DNA of 64,000 nucleotides from an uncultured Arenicella sp. (GTDB lineage: Bacteria; Pseudomonadota; Gammaproteobacteria; Arenicellales; Arenicellaceae), in contig CANMNN010000003.1 in the NCBI GenBank assembly GCA_947499305.1, forward strand, positions 186,001 to 250,000. Reading direction: 5' to 3'. The translations under genes were made by a program, and so were the position numbers. Below are positions 62,697 to 64,000 of this stretch, in pieces (the first letter of the stretch is position 1; the number at the start of each line of letters is the position of its first letter). The notes beneath the pieces were generated by a model that did no database searches, had not been told where the DNA came from, and was given only the letters and a program-made list of their open reading frames with translations.

Positions 62697-62711
62697 CTTA
62701 AGGTGTGATCC

Positions 62712-63803
62712 TTAACTATCGTCGCCGAGCTCGGCCAAAAGGTTGGCTTGATGTTCCGTTGTCAGAGGGTCTACAACTTGTCCTAAGTCTCCGCCCATAA
62801 TGGTGTCCAACTTATAAAGCGTTAGGTTAATACGGTGATCAGATATTCGGCCATCGGGATAGTTGTATGTGCGAATGCGCTCAGATCTATCGCCACTACC
62901 AACTAAGCTTTTACGTGTTTCGGCTTGTTCGGCGTCTTGCGCTTGGCGTTCGGCATCTAAAATACGAGCCTTGAGCATCGACATTGCTCGTGCTTTATTC
63001 TTATGTTGTGAGCGTTCATCTTGGCACTCAACAACCGTACCTGTTGGAATGTGCGTTAAGCGCACTGCCGAATCAGTTTTATTTACGTGCTGGCCGCCTG
63101 AACCTGACGCGCGGTAGGTATCAATGCGCAAGTCCGAGGAGTTAATCTCCATATCGTCCGCAATTTCATCCGCCTCAGGTAAAATTGCCACGGTACAGGC
63201 AGACGTGTGCACACGGCCTTGCGTTTCGGTTTTCGGTACGCGTTGAACACGATGAGCACCAGACTCAAACTTTAATTTAGAATAAGCGCCGTGACCAACG
63301 ATGCGAGAGATAATCTCTTTATAACCGCCGTGCTCGCCTTCATTTTTGCTCAATACTTCAACCTGCCATTTCTGTGACTCGGCATAGCTTTGATACATCT
63401 TAAACAGGTCGCCTGAAAAAATCGCCGCTTCGTCGCCGCCAGTGCCCGCGCGAATTTCCAAGAAGATATTATTATCATCGTTCGGGTCTTTCGGAAGCAG
63501 CAGCTTCTGTAGGCCTGCGAGCAGCTCTTCTTGACGAGCCTTGATGTCGTTCATTTCATCATGACCCATCTTGCGCATTTCTTTATCGTCTTCGTCGATC
63601 ATCATTTGCGCGGCTTCGGCATCGCCCTCTAGCGCGCGATACTCTTCGAAGTTTTCGATTATTGGACCGATCTCAGACAGTTCGATGCTTAGCTTTCGGA
63701 ATACGTTTTGGTCGCTCATAGTTTCGGGCTGCGAGAGCAGCGCATTGAGCTCTTCTTGGCGATCAACGAGGTTTTCCAGCTTAAAACGGATGGAATCTTT
63801 CAC
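62712..63803 (-). CDS. prfA: Peptide chain release factor 1 (RF1)
   Basis: A 363-residue RF1. The PxT stop-codon reading motif appears as VPKTETQGR, and the catalytic GGQ as [20 protein letters not shown]. The length and surrounding [12 protein letters not shown] confirm RF1 and not RF2. It ends translation at UAG and UAA codons. The start codon is GTG. It lies between hemA and prmC on the same strand. Confidence 0.97.
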   Translation of the reverse strand: MKDSIRFKLENLVDRQEELNALLSQPETMSDQNVFRKLSIELSEIGPIIENFEEYRALEGDAEAAQMMIDEDDKEMRKMGHDEMNDIKARQEELLAGLQKLLLPKDPNDDNNIFLEIRAGTGGDEAAIFSGDLFKMYQSYAESQKWQVEVLSKNEGEHGGYKEIISRIVGHGAYSKLKFESGAHRVQRVPKTETQGRVHTSACTVAILPEADEIADDMEINSSDLRIDTYRASGSGGQHVNKTDSAVRLTHIPTGTVVECQDERSQHKNKARAMSMLKARILDAERQAQDAEQAETRKSLVGSGDRSERIRTYNYPDGRISDHRINLTLYKLDTIMGGDLGQVVDPLTTEHQANLLAELGDDS

Positions 63804-63830
63804 AGTGTGTCTCTTTTATAAATTGGTGTT

Positions 63831-64000
63831 TTACTTTTGGTCGTCTAAACCAAATAACTCACGAGTCGCCGATAGCAAGGCTTCGTCGTGCTTTTGACGT
63901 AATGATTCGGTAGGGTGGTGCATGAATTTTTGCGACAAGGCGTGGGCGAAGTGCTCAAGCACTACGGCGGGGTCTTCGCCGGCTTTTAAGCGCCGCTTTG
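63831..64000 (-). CDS. hemA: Glutamyl-tRNA reductase HemA, C-terminal part only
   Basis: The minus-strand frame ending at a TAA (63831-63833) reads KAGEDPAVVLEHFAHALSQKFMHHPTESLRQKHDEALLSATRELFGLDDQK. The ALSQKFMHHPTESLR segment is the conserved C-terminal dimerisation part of HemA. The upstream part lies outside the window. It is followed by prfA, the expected neighbour. Confidence 0.88.
   Translation of the reverse strand, partial: KRRLKAGEDPAVVLEHFAHALSQKFMHHPTESLRQKHDEALLSATRELFGLDDQK

Noticed and set aside
1-64000. Mobile elements, prophage, CRISPR or tRNA genes
   Set aside because: No transposase, integrase, direct-repeat array or cloverleaf pattern was seen in reading either strand.

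Overview
The window looks like chromosomal DNA of a free-living, probably marine gammaproteobacterium. The evidence is the hemA-prfA-prmC order at the right end, a SoxR regulator with an enterobacterial-type SoxR box, a large TonB-dependent receptor, and a complete-looking alginate utilisation locus. I see no tRNA, rRNA, CRISPR array, insertion sequence or prophage. Genes are densely packed on both strands. The genus cannot be told from the sequence alone.

Layout. 1-3 kb: an operon (minus strand) of a secreted S33-type hydrolase and a NatAB-like ABC exporter, with the permease cut by the window edge. 3-17 kb: mixed housekeeping and accessory genes. These include a membrane LytTR regulator, two divergent polyprenol-type glycosyltransferases, a bile-acid/sodium symporter-family protein, an amidohydrolase, hemolysin III, a PhnZ-like HD protein, a START protein, a GST and a PepSY protein. 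16.6-17.7 kb: soxR divergent from a VOC-fold gene that carries a soxS-like promoter. 18-22.8 kb: a galactose/galactonate cluster (dgoD, a GntR regulator, a GH36 alpha-galactosidase) with a shared AT-rich operator in front of all three genes. 22.8-34.8 kb: a secreted hydrolase, a coupled trypsin-like protease and FHA membrane protein, a Gmd-like dehydratase, a beta-propeller protein, a MATE exporter, a DUF885 lipoprotein and a LysE exporter. 34.9-38.1 kb: a flavin oxidoreductase and DUF2855 pair, divergent from a TetR regulator, with stacked palindromes between them. 39.2-46.3 kb: a moxR-DUF58-DUF4381-batA-batB/C-batD operon. 47.5-61.8 kb: alginate utilisation. 61.8-64 kb: prmC, prfA and the end of hemA.

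How the alginate genes fit together. The TonB receptor would import alginate oligomers. PL6 and PL17 lyases, both with intact catalytic residues, would cut them to unsaturated monomers. KdgF would help open the monomer to DEH. An MFS permease would move the uronate across the inner membrane. An SDR (or the HIBADH-like enzyme at 47.5 kb) would reduce DEH to KDG, and KdgK would phosphorylate it. The final KDPG aldolase is not in the window. Two paralogous FadR-type GntR regulators lie nearby. Palindromes of the FadR-family form (TNGT-NNN-ACNA) sit before the receptor, before PL6 and before one of the regulator genes, which suggests one shared regulon.
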